Assembly: GCA_033182465.1 (NCBI GenBank) | Contig: CP137322.1 | Span: 2,666,001-2,730,000, forward strand | DNA length: 64,000 nucleotides | Direction: 5' to 3' | Origin: Sanghuangporus weigelae | Taxonomy: Eukaryota > Basidiomycota > Agaricomycetes > Hymenochaetales > Hymenochaetaceae | Shown here: in pieces, positions 1-12,589 of the stretch | How the letters are laid out: the number at the start of each line of letters is the position of its first letter | Numbering within the stretch: the stretch's first letter is position 1 | Notes under the pieces: generated by a model | Database searches by the model: none | The model's input: the letters and a program-made list of their open reading frames with translations, nothing else | Told to the model about the DNA's origin: nothing | Position numbers and translations under genes: made by a program

Positions 1-60
1 AGCTTCCTGACCAGAGGTCAGGTGCCACAACTTCTTAACTTGAAGTGTAGCATGCATATC

Positions 61-312
61 TGTTAGATCACACAAGTCCAGCAATGGACCACTGAGTCCA
101 GTGGTGAGTACACTTGATGTATATTAACAGTCTAACTACATACCTGAGTCCAGTGGTGAGTACACTTGCTGTAGGGTACTCACCAATGGACTGTGCCGCT
201 TTTACAGAAGATTACATAAGCATCACATGATCAAGAAAGCGGACATAACAAACAATATAAACAGAATAAGAAACAACAAAATACTAACAGTGTCAGAATC
301 ACACTTCTAACA
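61..312 (-). repeat. 3' LTR of the copia element
   Basis: A 252-bp LTR with TGTTAGA/TCTAACA ends. It contains two internal copies of a short motif reading tgagtccagtggtgagta. It pairs with the LTR at 6068-6319. A purine tract (on the minus strand) lies at about 313-322. Confidence 0.95.
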
Positions 313-339
313 CTCCCCCCTGATCTGACACTTCTTCCT

Positions 340-2112
340 TCAACATAATCCCAGCATCCTACACATCTCCTGCACCTTCACTCTGCTTAGTGCTTTGGTC
401 ATGATGTCAGCTGGCATGGTCTGAGTAGGCAAGTAATGCACATTGATATGACCAGCCTCTACAACATCTCTCAACCAGTAGAAGCACAGATCTAGGTGTT
501 TCATGCGTCCATGATGCTCAGGATTGTTTGCCACAGACAGAGCAGACTGGTTATCAATGTACAGGGAAGAAGGTGCATCAAACTTGTAGCCAAACTCTGT
601 AAACAGATTTCTAAGCCACATAATCTCTTGTCCTGCACTGACAGCAGCAATGTATTCTGCTTCAGTGGTGGACAGAGTCACAAAGGGCTGTAGCTTGCTA
701 GCCCAGCTGATAGCACCAGTTCCCATCTTGACAACCATCCCACTTGTGGAGCACCTGTTATCCTCATTTCCTCCATGGTCAGCATCACAGAAGGTAGTGA
801 ACAGCTCAGAGGACTTAGGATCAGGTGCATAAGTTAGCCTGAAATCCTTGGTGCCCTGCAGATAGCGACATAAATGCTTTGCTGCCTTCCAATGAGTTGG
901 ACCAGGATTAGAACTAAAGCGTCCTAAGACACCAACTGCATAGGCAATGTCTGGCCTAGTAGCTATAGCCAAGTACATGAGTGCACCAACCAATTGCTTG
1001 TAGGGCACTTGCTTCATGTATTCAATCTCTGCAGGGGTCTTAGGAGCCATGTTCTTGCTGAGCTTCTGCTCAGGGAGAGGAGTAGTAACAGTGCTACAGT
1101 TGCTCATGCTGAAGCGCTCTAGCACATCAATAATGTACTGTCTCTGTGACAGACTGATAGAGTGCTTAGAGCGGTCTCTCTCAATGTGAACTCCTAGTAG
1201 GAATGAGGTTGGGCCCAGTTCATGCAGTTTGAAGTGCTTGGCCAGCTCATCTCTGACAGATTCATACTGCTGCTTGGACTTTGCAGCAATAGTCATGTCA
1301 TCAACATAGACTGGAATAATGATGCGCACTTCATCCCTGCTGTACACCCAAATGCTGTAATCACAGCACACTAACTTGAAGCCCATGCTCTTCATCACTG
1401 AATCAAGCTTCTTGTGCCATTGGTGGCCAGCCTGCTTAAGGCCATAAATTGACTTGATCAGCTTGAGAACAAATCCAGGGCCAAAGTAGTCCTCAAATCC
1501 TTCAGGCTGGTTCATGTAGACATCATGCTCCATCTCACCATTGAGGAAAGCAGTAGAGATGTCAACACTGTACAGCTCAAGGTCCTCAAATGCAGCCAAT
1601 GCCAGGATAGCTCTAAGTGCAGCCCATTTGGCTGTAGGAGCAAACACTTGAGAGAATTCAAGTCCTGGCTGCTGTGAGAATCCCTTGGCTACCAGCCTTG
1701 CCTTGTACCTGTCCACAGATCCATCTGCCTTGCGCTTGAGCTTGAACACCCATCTGCATCCAATGGGCTTTCTGCCAGGAGGCAGTCTGACTGGCTTAAA
1801 TGTGCCATTCTCAATCAGACTGATAAATTCCTCCATGGCTGCCTTCTCCCAGAGGTCTGTATCAGGGCATCCTTTGATGTCCTTCCACTGATAGGGTTCA
1901 GGACTGATGTGTTGCACACCTTGTGCAGAGAACACATGCTCAGCGCAATGAGATGTCTGAAGTGCATATTCCAGAGCATCCTCATAAGACAGATAGATGT
2001 CCTCCAGTCCTGCATTAGCACCAAAATCCATCAGGCCAGCAAACATCAGTGCTTCAGCTTGCAACTCCTCTTCTGACATGATGTCCAGTTCATCAGGTGA
2101 ATCACTGTCCAT
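340..2112 (-). pseudogene. copia reverse transcriptase-RNase H reading frame (fossil part)
   Basis: A 590-residue open frame on the minus strand. It shows the copia-type reverse transcriptase block, including the catalytic YVDDM and the GLKQAGHQW motif. RNase H follows, with CDADHGG, TTEAEYIA and a KHLDLCFYWLRD-type C-terminus. It is the downstream half of the element's coding region, and the enzyme motifs look undamaged. The protein would normally be released from a longer Gag-Pol precursor in cytoplasmic virus-like particles. It is annotated as part of an old retroelement, not as a host gene. Confidence 0.93.
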
Positions 2113-2325
2113 CTAAACATCCTGCTCTGGCTGCTCTACAACATCTGGCTGTGCTGCAGAGTCAGTTTCAGAAGCAGTGTCAGGTGCAGTGTCAGATGCA
2201 GTTGGCTCTGCTGAGTTGAAGTTGAAGCGCTGTGGTGGAATAGGAGAGCCTGGCACACGTCTGGGAAGGCGCTTTCCAACATAGTCCACATCCCACCAGC
2301 CAGTGGTATGACGTCTAATAGGCCT

Positions 2326-4881
2326 CTACATTAGATCTGGCCACCAGGGAGAAGCAGGCCTTTGTTTCTTTGAGGCCTGCTCAGATGGCAGAGGTGAAGT
2401 AGTATGTTCACGCTTTGGAGGATGAGTAGCTGGTGGTGAAGGAGGATGATGTAAAGGACCATGTGGTGGAGGACTAGGTGATGGATTGGGTGGAGGACTG
2501 GGTGTAGGTGTAGGTGTAGGCATAGGAGGATCTGCTGAATGTCTAGGAGCAGGTGAAGGAGGAGGAGCTGGCAGAACATCAATAGCATCCTCTACTCCCC
2601 TCTGTTCTGGCAGGTCTTCTGTCTGTGCAGACATATTCACCCTCAGGTCAACTGGGTTTCTGGATGTACCAGGGAACACTCTCTCATCAAACTGAGCAGA
2701 GTCACTGATGACTTCCTTCCTGGTAAGAGGATTCCAGAACAGCCAGCCTTTATAATTGGAGGGGTAGCCTAGGAACACACATTTCTGTGTGTGGGACTGC
2801 AGCTGCTTGTGTTGATCTTTCTTCACAAGCACATAGGAGGTGCACCCAAATACACGCAGGTGAGAGACATCTGGCTTTGACTGATACCAGAGCTCATAGG
2901 GTGTACTAGCAGACACAGCAGAGGTGGGAGAGCGGTTGTGCACATGCACAAATGCTGCAACTGCATCCCACCAGAAGGTAGAGGGCAAATGCGCTTCATT
3001 AAGCATAGTAGTGATGCCCTCTGCAAGTGTCCTGTTGGCACGCTCTGCAACACCATTCTGATGAGGTTCATCTCTAATAGTGTGCTGCCTGTGGATGCCT
3101 GCAGTGATGCAGAACTGGTCCCATTCCTTAGACACATACTCTCCACCTTTATCATCACGAGTGGCCTTAATCTTCACTCCCAATTGATTCTCTGCATAGG
3201 CCTTAAATTGTTTGAAGGCAGCAAATGCATCACTCTTCTTCTTCAAAGGGAGAACAGCCCAGTAGCGACTGTAATCATCAATGAAGGTGATCCAATACTT
3301 GAAGCCATGTCTAGACTGGACAGGCAATGGACCATGAACATCAGAGTGGACCAATTGAAGGAGATCAGAAGCTCTGTGAGATGCAAGTTTGGAGACATTA
3401 GACCTGTGCTGCTTGCCAGCAATGCAAGGTTCACAGATAGGATCTGGAGTGCTCTTGGACTTGATAACCATTCCCTTGACCAACTCCTCAGTCATCAACC
3501 TGTTCACATCACTATGATTGAGGTGTGCAAAGCGCCTGTGCCAAAGTGTAGTGTCAAGTGGACAGGTGCTTGTAAATGCAGCATAAGCAATAGTGGGGAC
3601 AATGTGGCCATTGAGACTTGCTGCATTGTTGGGAGTGATGTTTGCAGTGAACAGGACTGATCCATGACGATGGAAAAGCATTTTGTTATGATGAATGGTG
3701 ACAACATATGATTTGGAGCGAGTCAAATACAGAACTGAGAGGAGATTGTTTCTAAGATCAGGAACATGTAATACACGCTCAAATTCAAGTAACTGTCCAG
3801 GTTTGCCACCAACTACAGGCTGAAAGCGCACTGTGCCAATGCCAACTGAATAAATAACTTGGTTGTTGGCTAAACGAATTGGGGTGTGATTTGTTGAGTA
3901 TTTGGTGAACCAATGACAATGTGGAGTCATGTGGCAAGTGGCACCTGTGTCAGCAATCCAGTCAGTTCCTGCATCTGGGATAAGAGGTGAATGGGGATTG
4001 GTGAAGTCAAGAGCACTTGCATTGTCAGCAAATTCAGCAGATTCAGCAGATTCATCTTGAGCAATATGGGCCTTCTGGCCCTTCCAGCCTCTCCTCCTCT
4101 TCTCTTCCCTGTTTCTCTTAGCCCTGGCATGTGCATCCTTAGAGGCTGCCTGCTTCATATGGCAGTTCTCCTCAGTGTGCTTAGGAATGCCACAGAATGT
4201 GCAAGTGACATTTTGAGAGGAGATAGGCTTAGCAGCACTACTGGTGGATGTGAACATGGCCTGGGGCTGAAGCTGGACACGCTCTTGACAGTTCTGCTGC
4301 TCTTGAGCAAATGCTTCCTTGAGGTTATTCCACTTGAATTCCTTCATAAGGAGCACTGCAGAGCGAAAGGAGGCATAGTCCTCAGGAAGAGCACGTATCA
4401 GGCATGCACATGCAAGCTCATTCTCAAACTCCTCAAGCTTGAGGGTGGTAGAACGAGTGCTTCTGATCTTGTGCAATGCCAGCTCAACCCTGCTCACCAG
4501 GTTGGTGAGGGACTCATCTTCCTTCTTGGTGATGTTGAAGAACTCATCATAAGCATTAAAGCGCGCAGCTGGGTTGTCCTGCTCATTGATCTTCTGAAGC
4601 TCAGTCCACATCTTGACTGGATCATCCATGTAGTCCTGCACCATGACCTGCATGCTATGCTCAATTCTCTGATAGATCAGGCCAGCAGCTTGCTCAGCCT
4701 TCTCTTCCCAGAGCTGAACAGCATCATCTGGAGCACTAGGCTTAGCTTCCTGACCAGAGGTCAAGCGCCACAACTTCTTGACTTGAAGTGTAGCACGCAT
4801 ATCATGCTTCCAGACAGAGTAATTGCTGTCATTGAGCTTGGTGATGGTGGATAGCGTCTCAGAGGTGACAGGATCAGACAT
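2326..4881 (-). pseudogene. copia Gag-protease-integrase reading frame (fossil part)
   Basis: An 851-residue open frame on the minus strand. An N-terminal Gag region (UBN2-like) is followed by a CCHC zinc knuckle at about residues 226-240 (CTFCGIPKHTEENC). The aspartic protease site DTGA lies near residue 312. Then come the HHCC zinc-binding part of integrase and the catalytic core (HSDVHGPLP, FIDDYSRYW, NGVAERANRT). The tail is Pro/Ser-rich. The order protease-integrase before reverse transcriptase places it in Ty1/copia rather than Gypsy. Confidence 0.93.
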
Positions 4882-6067
4882 GATTGTTGGAATGAGGTAT
4901 GGATGAGAGTGGACAAGTGATGCTCAGAAGAAATAAGCAGTGAGGGAGTAATGAGGGAGAGAGCGCTAACAAATTTATGTCTGGAGGTGACAGATCAATG
5001 CCAACCAGTGCAGTCTTCTACAGTCACTGAAGTATACACAGATTTGCCGCAAGACAGTGCTGGTCTGTTGGTCTGCTAAGACCCCGCAGGCACCGCTAAC
5101 TGAGAGAGGCTCTAGGCTTAAGTAGACACTCAAAGAGCGACTACAACCAGCGAACTAAGGCCGGGCAGGCAAGCTTCACAGTCTGTAGGCTAGGCTGATC
5201 CAACAATAATGATGGAGCCACACACCAATTAACACCAGAGCTGCCAGACACAAAATGCAGCGCAGAGAGGGAGCGGATAGGCGGATTGGTGCGCAAATTG
5301 GCACGCAGATAGAGGACGACGAGCCGAGTCGAACGGTGTAAAGATCACGCGGATCGGATCGGCAGATCGGCGGCAATCAACGATTTCCGACAGAACAAGA
5401 ACAGCCAGCAGCTCAGTTAAACCGTAGCCGATTAAGCTGAAACTTGGTGGAAGGGTGCAGAGGTATGGGAGCCGTATGCACACCAAAGGGCGTCTGGATC
5501 GGATCAACGGATGCCGAGAAAATCGGAAATTGGCAAAATGAGGTTCAAAACAGAGAACCTGCAATAAGTCGGCGAGTTCTTGACCGATTTGGCTGAAACT
5601 TCGCGACAAAGGACGTTGCAATAGGCCAAATAGACGTGCCAAGTTTCGTGAGAAACGGATCAGCGGTTCCTCCGGAATAGGCAATAGAAGTTCGAAGATA
5701 GCCCAAATTGATAGGGCTGCAGCAGCGTCAAATTGCGACGGATCGGGCTGAAACTCGGCAGGACAGTAGGCCTATATGGGCCGAGTAAACGTGCCAAAGG
5801 GCGTCGAACACGGCTGGACGGTTGTGGAGCAATCAAGCGGCGAAGTTTTGGGGAGATTTGGCACTGATAACAGCCAAAGAAAGCAGCAGAGGGCTTTGGG
5901 ACTGTGGAAACTGCACAGAAGGGTGCAGAAGGTGATGGGAACACTGGGAACACACCAAAAGGCCAGTCCAGAACACCAAAAGCTTCTCTGACAACAACAG
6001 CAGCTCTCCAAACCCAAAAACTCAAAAATGCGGCAGTGCAGACAGCTAGAGCTCAAGGCTCATAACC
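4882..6067 (-). other. copia leader and primer-binding site
   Basis: Non-coding leader of about 1.2 kb between the 5' LTR and gag. It is unusually long for copia elements. The 17 bases next to the LTR (plus strand gctcaaggctcataacc) match the anticodon stem-loop of initiator tRNA-Met. No convincing extra gene was seen. A second, diverged copy of this leader occupies 6404-7567. Confidence 0.75.
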
Positions 6068-6319
6068 TGTTAGATCACACAAGTCTAGCAATGGACCACT
6101 GAGTCCAGTGGTGAGTACACTTGATGTATATTAACAGTCTAACTACATACCTGAGTCCAGTGGTGAGTACACTTGATGTAGGGTACTCACCAATGGACTG
6201 TGCCGCTTTTACAGAAGATTACATAAGCATCACATGATCAAGAAAGCGGACATAACAAACAATATAAACAGAATAAGAAACAACAAAATACTAACAGTGT
6301 CAGAATCACACTTCTAACA
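6068..6319 (-). repeat. 5' LTR of the copia element
   Basis: 252 bp, about 99% identical to the LTR at 61-312. It is bounded on the inside by the primer-binding site at about 6050-6067. That site matches the anticodon arm of initiator tRNA-Met rather than a tRNA 3' end. Confidence 0.95.
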
Positions 6320-7825
6320 ATATCATGCTTCCAGACAAAGTAATTGCTGTCATTGAGCTTGGTAATAGTGGATAGCATCTCAGAGGTAACAGGATCAGAC
6401 ATGACTGTTGAAATGAGGTGTGGATGAGAGTGGACAGATGATGCTCAAAAGAAATAAGCAGTGAGGGAGTAATAAGGGAGAGAGCGCTAACAAATTTATG
6501 CCTGAAGGTGACAGATCAATGCCAACCAGTACAGTCTACTACAGTCACTGAAGTATATACAGATTTGCCACAGGACAGTGCTGGTCTGTTGGTCTGCTAA
6601 GACCCTGCAGGTACTGCTAACTGAGACAGGCTCTAGCTTAAGTAGACACTCAAAGAGCGACTACAACCAGCGAACTAAGGCCGGGCAGGCAAGCTTCACA
6701 GTCTGTAGGCTAGGCTGATCCAACAATAATGATGGAGCCACACACCAATTAACACCAGAGCTGCCAGACACAAAATGCAGCGCAGAGAGGGAATGGATAG
6801 ACGAATTGGTGCGCAAATTGGCACGCAAATAGAGGACGACGAGCCGAATCAAATGGTGCAAAGATCACAGCAGATCAGCGGCAATCAATGATTTCTGACA
6901 GAACAAGAACAGCCCACAGCGCAGTTAAACTACAGCCGATTGAGCTGAAACTTGGTGGAAGTGTGCACAGGTATGGGAGCCATATGCACACCAAAGGGTG
7001 TCCGGATTAGATCAACGAATGCTGAGACAATTGGAAATTGGCAAAATGAGGTTTAAAACAGAGAACCTGCAATAAGTTGGCGAGTTCTTAACCGATTTGG
7101 CTGAAACTTCGCGACAACAGGCGTCGTAATAGGCCAAATAGACTTGCCAAGTTTCGTGAGAAACAAATCTGCAGTTCCTCCGGAATAGGCAATGCAACTT
7201 TAAAGATAGCCCAAATTGATAGGGCTGCAGCGGCGTCAAATCGCAACAAATTGGACTGAAACTTGGCAGGACAGTAGGCCTTTATAAGCAAAGTAAACGT
7301 GCCAAAGGACGTCAAAAACGGCCTGACGGTTGTGGAGCAATTGAGCAGCAACATTTTAGAGAGATTTGGCACTAATAGCAGCTAAAGAAAGCACTCTGGA
7401 ACTGTGGAAACTGCACAGAAGGGTGCAGAAGGTGATGAGAACACTAAGAACACACCAAAAGGCCAGTCCAGAATACTAAAAGCTTCTCTGACAACAACAG
7501 CAGCTCTCTAAACCCAAAAACTCAAAAATGCGGCAGTGCAGACAGCTAGAGCTCAAGGCTCATAACCTGTTAGATCACACAAGTCCAGCAATGGACCACT
7601 GAGTCCAGTGATGAGTACACTTGATGTATATTAACAGTCTAACTACATACCTAAGTCCAGTGGTGAGTACACTTGATGTAGAGTACTCACCAATGGACTG
7701 TGCCGCTTTTACAGAATATTATATAAGCATCACATAATCAAGAAAGCGGACATAACAAATAATATAAACAGAATAAGAATAAGAAACAACAAAATACTAA
7801 TAGTGTCAGAATCACACTTCTAACA
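6320..7825 (-). mobile_element. Older copia copy, 5' part (nested host of the 61-6319 element)
   Basis: 6320-6403 continues the gag start that breaks off at position 60. The leader and a 258-bp 5' LTR (7568-7825) follow. The copy is diverged from the inner element, mostly by CpG to TpG/CpA changes, so it is clearly older. Its remaining part lies left of the window (1-60 and beyond). It is broken, at minimum by the 6.3-kb insertion. Confidence 0.9.
7568..7825 (-). repeat. 5' LTR of the older copia copy
   Basis: 258 bp with TGTTAGA/TCTAACA ends. It differs from the inner LTRs at roughly ten positions and by a 6-bp tandem gain (aataag repeated). Confidence 0.92.
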
Positions 7826-9833
7826 AGAGGTAGTAGAAGAGCAAGCAAAAGAAGAAAGTGCTGGTACTACAAGCACCCAAGAACAGATATTATCTCAGTC
7901 TAGGTCTGTTCCAGGTCCAGGTATCTACTCGATAATTTATATATCCTATAGCTCATTTCATTCTCAGAACTTTCTTTAGTATCTTCCTTTGGATATTCGA
8001 CAACTCAGATGGCTTTTGTGCTAGTTCCCGCAGGTGAATCTGTATTCAGCAAGATTGTTAGCTCCTCATTCACTCCTGCAGTTATTGAAAACAGAGCTCT
8101 TCATTAGTTTTCAGTACTATATTCAATACCTCTTAATCTGCTCCAAGTGTATTTGGTGGTCCTGTCTTTGGTGTCCCTACAGCCTCTAGCTCCATATCTC
8201 CTAAGATAGTTAGGTCTTCAAAACTGTCTATTTCTGTATTCTCATCTCAACCTCCCTCTACCAGTAAACATGCAAACTTCATCATACCCTCTACATCAAC
8301 TATTCTGCAAGAGATAAGACTATTGTGAAGTCTTGCAGATATAGAACCTCTTCTGTCAGAGGGTGAAGAAGATGGAGTGTCTTTCTCCAAAACTATCAAA
8401 ACACCTGTACCCCCTCCATTTCCAACCTCACAAAGCATGTCAACTCTTAACCCTTTTACAATGGGCTTTGAACCTGGCCTCTTCAGAGTATCAAAGTCTG
8501 TGACATCATTTTCTCCTGCTTCAAGAGCCAGTCTCACTCTTTTGAAGATAGATTTGCTGCTGAGTAGAACTGTGGACTCTATGTGCAGCTTTATAATACC
8601 TGTAGACTTGCTATCACAATCATTCCTCTCATCTCTAAAGCATTTGAGCAGGTCAGCTCTGTCATTAGACACCAGCTCAGTCTTGCAATCTAATGACAAG
8701 TCTAATAAAGTTTTGCACTTGATTCACCTGTTGTGCCTCCGAAATTGACTCTGTGAGCCAATATTTATTTACTTGGAATACTCATATCTGCTTTCCCATC
8801 TTCTGCTGTGCCTTCTGTAAATGTTAGGGAGTAGGCCCGAGGTTACACCGGTTCGATCCTTTTGCCTAAGCAGTGGTATATTGTGCAGAGGTGATCTTAT
8901 CTACCCATGTCTGGCTATACCATGCGGTCCCTTACTAGCCTTTCTAGTTGCGGTCCGAGTTATGGATGCTTTCAGATACGAGGTTATAGTAAAGCAGATT
9001 GGGATTTCCAAGAGGCGTGATAGTACAAAGCACACAGTAATAGTCTGGTTAGGACTTTACACTAGTGTGTTAAGAGGATCGAAAGATGGGGAAAATGAGG
9101 GCCTAATCCTACAGCTATTTATGCTCTCAGATATTCTATTTTCCTTCCTATTTCTTATTCATCTTGTCTCCACTTTACTCCACCTTTCTCCACCATTACA
9201 TCTGTTCCTTTGTCATCCTGCTGCGCTTCGCTCCAATCTTTGTAAGGTCGTCTCCACTATGACAGAATTCTGTGGAGTTGCTGACTGAGACAATAGGAGT
9301 GGTGTTCCGATGTGGAATGCTCCACTGTTAGTACTCCATAATGATGTCATTGCCGTCATTGAGTGGCATTTTTGCTCTTGGAGTGATGTAGGCTGCTCGG
9401 TATGTGACTCTTTAGAATTCATCTCAAGGTCCATTGAGTGTAAGCATAACTCGCACGTTGATAGAGTATGGTCCAAGACATATCATGAACTGCATAAGCT
9501 CTGCTGGTGGGTTCTGCTGGGTTCTGGTGACTAGCTATGCTTTGCCTTCATATTGTATGTCTCGAATGTAATGCCATATTCTTTGTTGTATAAGGAGTTG
9601 TAATTGCTTGGTCTCCAGGTTCACATCTCTTAGTAAATAGAGATTTGCCTGTATCGTAAATGCTGGACATGGTGTGTGCAACTCCAATCTATTCCATCCA
9701 ATCATTCTTCAAGTTATCAGGTTTGTAGTTCGAGGGGTCCGAGTTGTGATTATGAGTTCCTCTCGTTTCTTAGGTGCTACTGGGTTCGGTAGATTGAAAT
9801 GCATTGTGTCTTGAAGGTGTCACTCGGTTTTGA
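7826..9833. other. Gene-free, AT-biased, CpG-poor stretch
   Basis: No protein family, RNA gene or clear repeat ends were recognised in about 2 kb. Short open frames (for example 8377-8748 plus and 9213-9476 minus) look like chance or decayed sequence. The low CpG content suggests an old, methylated repeat. Confidence 0.5.
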
Positions 9834-10406
9834 TGTGACAGTCACAAGTGTCAGCAGTTGACATGCATACTATGTAGTATACCTCATAAAGGACCATGTA
9901 AACTCGGGCACAGACTTGACAGTGCTGAAATGCCAGTGAGGTCTCTATAAACCTTATTAGCCTTAGCCTTTTAGTGTTTAGGCTTTAGTAGTTGTGCTTC
10001 TGGACTTCTAAGAAGTTTGATCGCTTCTTTGATCGAGGTTGCTCCAGTTGTTCAGTCGGTGGCATTAGAGTGGTAGTCTGCGGTAATAGGCGGTCAGTGG
10101 TATTAGCTGTTAGCGGGATTACGTATCCGCTTTGGTGCTTCTAGCGCTCGGGTGGTAACAGGTTACTGTTGCCTGGCCCGCTCGATTGCTTGGGCTCGTA
10201 ATAGCTGGCCTAGTTATCAGTCGCATTTGGAAAGCCAATTGTGTAGATTTGTTGATCGCATCAATCCTGATGTGAGATTTTGAGCGGATCCTTTCAGTAA
10301 AACTTATAACTCCTTTAATATCTTACTATTTTCCTGCTCTCTGAATAAATATATATCTATGACGCTGACTAGTACACTATATTTTCAATTATTACCAGGC
10401 CTCACA
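9834..10406 (+). repeat. Candidate solo LTR (Gypsy-like), weak
   Basis: The segment starts TGTGACAGTCAC and may end at CTCACA. It holds a CTATAAACC promoter-like box near 9945 and an AATAAA signal near 10,345, as an LTR would. I could not find a matching target duplication, so the right end is a guess. Confidence 0.3.
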
Positions 10407-10991
10407 TTACAGAAATTTTTAGATTTCCATCTCCCGACTATACTGCATCCTGTGTACTGTAGAGAACTCTCAACTACCTCTTTCACAATCTCATTCCAAG
10501 AGGTGGTCTCGTAGAGACTCAGGCATTTGTCCGAGACTACTATTGAGCTGTATGCAATGATTTCACAATTCAGCAAGACAGCGGACCACCAGATATGAAG
10601 TGTCATGAACAATGCACACATTCTCATATCCTTTTACTCTATTCATGTATGATGTACCTACATTCAATTGAGCTTTGGAGGTCCAGCAGCTTATAAACTG
10701 TGAGTCTTTGACCTTGTTATCAAGTTGTTGTCTGGATCTTTACACCTACAAAAGCTCTGCTGTCTCTAAAGGAGTTCTATAACAATTAAAGGGACAAGGT
10801 TAAATCATCTGACAAATTAGAGATGTGTATATATTATTGTCTTGACCTCATTTGTGAGCAGCACAAACTCAATGACAGATCTCCATCATTTATCACTGCC
10901 AGCCTTTCAGCTTATATCTTATTTCCACAGTGATGTCTAGGCTGCCACAGACCAATCACAAGGACTTCGAAGCTCAGAGTCAATGAGACTG
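10407..10991. other. No gene seen
   Basis: About 0.6 kb without a recognisable gene, RNA or repeat boundary. Confidence 0.5.
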
Positions 10992-10995
10992 CCGT

Positions 10996-12585
10996 TGTAG
11001 TCTATCAGACCCTCTTGAGCAGCGGTGTTCGACCACAGAGAGGCGTCAGCAGTGTCAAAGATTGAAGAGGTAAGAAGGGGTCCAACTCGTGGCTAGGCCT
11101 CCTGGACAGCTCGATGCCACGGCAAACAATTTGACCTGGAAGCACTGCCGCCGATTGAAATGCATGCTCAGTCGTGGGGGAGAGCTCAATCATAAAGACT
11201 AGAACACGGCCAGCGTACGAAGGGGTGCCGCTGATAGCACACGGGACAGAAGTGCCAACAATCACTAAGAGAGTGACGTCGTCGCCAATCACTACAAAGA
11301 GAGTGACGTCGTCGCCAATCACTACAAAGAGAACTCAGTCGGCGATCGAGTGTAAGGTCTCGGCGTCGTGGATAAGTAGTAGAGCGATGGCGTCGTCGGG
11401 TTGTGCAGGCGTCGGTGATTGCCAGGAGAGTGACAGTGTCATCAATTATCAAGAGGGTGATGGCGTTGCCGACTCCCAGGACCAGGGATAGCTCTGCCAA
11501 TCACTTGCGCAGTGACAGGTAAGCATGTGCCCCTGTTATTACCTAAACGGGAGCAGAGTCTTGCATCAGCGTGCGGTCCTCAGCAGAGGCAATAGGGAGT
11601 AAAGCGACTAACAGAGAGGAGAGGAGTGCACTTGGGTCTATTCTCTACTTCCTCTGGACACTACATACATGAGGTCTATATATACTGGGGAATACTGGTG
11701 ACAAGCGTAACAGAGGCGGCGACAGTAACAGCGCGTCACAGGCACGCAATCAGGGCGCGCCGCAAAGCTCCCAAGACACGGGCGCGTGCCGATCGGGCTG
11801 TTGGTGATTGGCACGACACATCATATCATTAGGCATGCTCAGATCGCTAAGTGGTCGCACCACACAAATATGAAACATTAGAGGAGGCAATAATACTAAA
11901 GTGGGGAATACGCTAGTGGCTGCTGCGTCCGACAATGGACTCAGCACGCGAAGTGGCATAGTATGGATATAAAACGTGGTACCTTGGACCTTGTAAAACC
12001 TCCAGCCGACGTCGGATAAACCAATTGACAGGAGCCGACGAAGATTTGATCGGCTGTACGGTTCGATATACTTCCGCTGCTGTAATGGATATATCTGCTG
12101 CAACATCCCAAGTACCCGCATATTGGAAAACGCGGCTAGCTAAGTGTACTCGGTTTAGAAAGCCTGGAGGGTCCGGGTACCTCGTCTATGATGCCAAGGC
12201 GAGTTGGAGAGGCCGCCCAGAGATGCAAAGCGGCAACGCCGGGCACGCGGAAAGAGGCAACTAAAGACGTGACGGTACGTCGGCACCATGAAGTGGCGGC
12301 GGTCCGACAGATGTCGCCCGTCTGCTTGAACTGATGCCTGGAGTAACTTGATTTTTCTTGACTATCTGGAGGCTTGCCTAAGGGTGTCTGGTTTGAGAGA
12401 GGCCAAACCCGCTTTCAAATGAGGGGAGTCGGCGGCCCTATTGGTCGAGGGGCAAATCAAGGAGTGGCGGTCGGATAGTCATAAGGAGCGGTGGAGGTGT
12501 AGCGATCGCCGCACGATGGTATACTGTACAGAGTACTGAGGGGCCTGTACCGATGTACCGGTACAGGCAAGTGCAGCGCACTACA
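10996..12585 (-). mobile_element. LTR-like fossil, family A, old copy
   Basis: 1,590 bp with ends TGTAG/CTACA and a 4-bp flank pair CCGT (10,992-10,995) and CCAT (12,586-12,589). It is homologous, in opposite orientation, to 21,141-22,452. It lacks coding capacity; the Arg-rich short frames here are GC-skew artefacts. It carries about 280 bp near 12,180-12,470 that the younger copy lacks. A solo LTR is the simplest reading. Confidence 0.75.
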
Positions 12586-12589
12586 CCAT

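Larger units (their letters stand above)
61..6319 (-). mobile_element. Ty1/copia LTR retrotransposon fossil, nearly whole
   Basis: A 6,259-bp element on the minus strand with 252-bp LTRs at both ends (61-312 and 6068-6319) that begin TGTTAGA and end TCTAACA. The LTRs differ at about 2 of 252 positions, so the insertion is young. A 5-bp duplication ATATC lies at 56-60 and 6320-6324. Internal order on the minus strand is 5' LTR, tRNA-like primer site, a leader of about 1.2 kb, gag-protease-integrase, then reverse transcriptase-RNase H, which is the Ty1/copia order. A purine-rich tract adjoins the 3' LTR. It looks whole in layout, but the coding region is not one open frame; I estimate one or two breaks. 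It sits inside the gag region of an older copy of the same family. Confidence 0.95.

Noticed and set aside
8840-8880. tRNA- or SINE-like B-box (ggttcgatcc)
   Set aside because: No matching A-box, acceptor stem or anticodon arm nearby; a lone 10-mer is not enough.
11005-11500. Arg- and Thr-rich short frames (also 20,667-21,155 and 22,046-22,381)
   Set aside because: They fall in non-coding LTR-like fossils, are not shared between old and young copies in frame, and reflect tandem CG-rich motifs.
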